Below, one piece after another: positions 63,635-64,000 of a stretch of DNA of 64,000 nt. Source of the DNA: Listeria monocytogenes ATCC 19117 (GTDB taxonomy: Bacteria; Bacillota; Bacilli; Lactobacillales; Listeriaceae); NCBI RefSeq assembly GCF_000307025.1, contig NC_018584.1, forward strand, positions 2,356,001 through 2,420,000. The letters are read 5' to 3'. Both the position numbers and the translations under genes were made by a program. Position 1 is the first letter of the stretch, and every line of letters begins with the position of its first letter. The notes under the pieces were generated by a model. That model ran no database searches. It saw only the letters and a program-made list of their open reading frames with translations, and was not told where the DNA came from.

Positions 63635-64000
63635 TTAAACTTCCACTGATTGTTGATTTAATAATGAAATGAATTGGTTTAAAGCAATATCTAGCCGTTC
63701 TTTCGCTGAAGATTCAATTTCATACAGCCCATCCCCGAGCCGTTCAATTTGTTTGTCTACCGTAAACTGCCCTTTTAATATCGTTTCTGCTCCAAGTTCC
63801 TTCAACACAGGATCAAGTGCGTATTGCAGTGCGAGCAAATGTCCGTTTGATCCACCAAGTCCAAGTGGCAAAACGACTTTCCCTTTCAAAGCTTTGAGTG
63901 GCAAAAGATCCAAATAGGCTTTCAACACTCCTGAATAGGCTGCTTTGAAAATCGGGGTAGCAATAATAACGCCCGAACTTGATTCAATTTCACTATTTGC
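63635..64000 (-). CDS. NADPH-dependent FMN reductase, SsuE-like, 5' end missing
   Basis: The frame is open to the window edge, so the gene starts further right; 121 residues are seen. TPIFKAAYSGVLKAYLDLLP is the typical FMN-reductase segment of the SsuE/flavodoxin-like family, followed by KVVLPLGLGGSNGHLLALQYALDPVLKELGAE-type sequence. It would supply reduced FMN to the CmoO- and CmoJ-like monooxygenases in the same operon. The beginning of the operon and its promoter lie outside the window. Confidence 0.88.
   Translation of the reverse strand, partial: ANSEIESSSGVIIATPIFKAAYSGVLKAYLDLLPLKALKGKVVLPLGLGGSNGHLLALQYALDPVLKELGAETILKGQFTVDKQIERLGDGLYEIESSAKERLDIALNQFISLLNQQSVEV

Overview
The window is a low-GC Firmicute chromosome. 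Gene content and order match my memory of the Listeria monocytogenes chromosome between the fumC region and the lmo2350s, so I read it as Listeria sensu stricto, probably L. monocytogenes or a close relative. The species call rests on remembered synteny and was not searched. No tRNA, rRNA, CRISPR array, insertion sequence or prophage was seen. Nearly all of it is ordinary Listeria core genome. The one clearly foreign-looking piece is the left edge.

Layout. 1-1.7 kb: the 3' end of an AT-rich Rad50/SbcC-like ATPase gene, abutting a YheB/DUF445 gene cut to about a third of its normal length. This looks like the right border of an accessory insertion. 1.8-7.4 kb (minus): fumC, a yxlEFG-type ABC exporter operon and the class A penicillin-binding protein pbpA2. 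7.6-10.7 kb (plus): a phosphatase-like gene lacking the catalytic Cys behind a sigma-B-type promoter, a cation diffusion facilitator, and a CBS-domain membrane protein with an odd translation start. 10.7-18.2 kb: the QuiR regulator divergent from a shikimate/quinate-to-protocatechuate operon (dehydratase, old-yellow-enzyme reductase, shikimate dehydrogenase, two MFS carriers). 18.3-24.7 kb: a GntR-controlled ABC operon, the ogt/adaA pair for alkylation repair, a pseudouridine synthase, and a VOC protein/AlkD/aldo-keto reductase operon. 25-32.9 kb: Pit phosphate transport, the ArpJ amino-acid ABC system plus an aminotransferase, a HAD phosphatase and a PurR-type purine permease gene.

32.9-39.9 kb: a DJ-1/PfpI protein, the small RNA LhrA (promoter and terminator both visible), a lone PTS IIA, a MIP18/SufT protein under a Fur-like box, an esterase, a Cof phosphatase, YitT, YisL and a YisK-type FAH protein. 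39.9-47.1 kb: addBA. 47.3-48.4 kb: an IDEAL-domain protein divergent from an uninterrupted comK, the gene that carries A118-type prophages in many strains. 48.4-56.5 kb: an XRE regulator, the fruR-fruK-fruA operon, pepC, a DUF523 protein and psuK-psuG. 56.7-64 kb: rsuA and a nine-gene minus-strand operon resembling the B. subtilis ytm/ytn (snaA-tcy-cmo) operon for uptake and salvage of S-substituted cysteines, running off the right edge.

Start codons were adjusted wherever a Shine-Dalgarno sequence (SD) clearly pointed to an internal ATG, GTG or TTG. Several operons use 4-base ATGA overlaps. The best leads for unexplained biology are the truncated insertion border, the hairpin between the SD and the TTG start at 9.3 kb, the perfect 26-bp palindrome beside comK, the Fur-like box before the SufT gene and the minus-strand terminator before pit.
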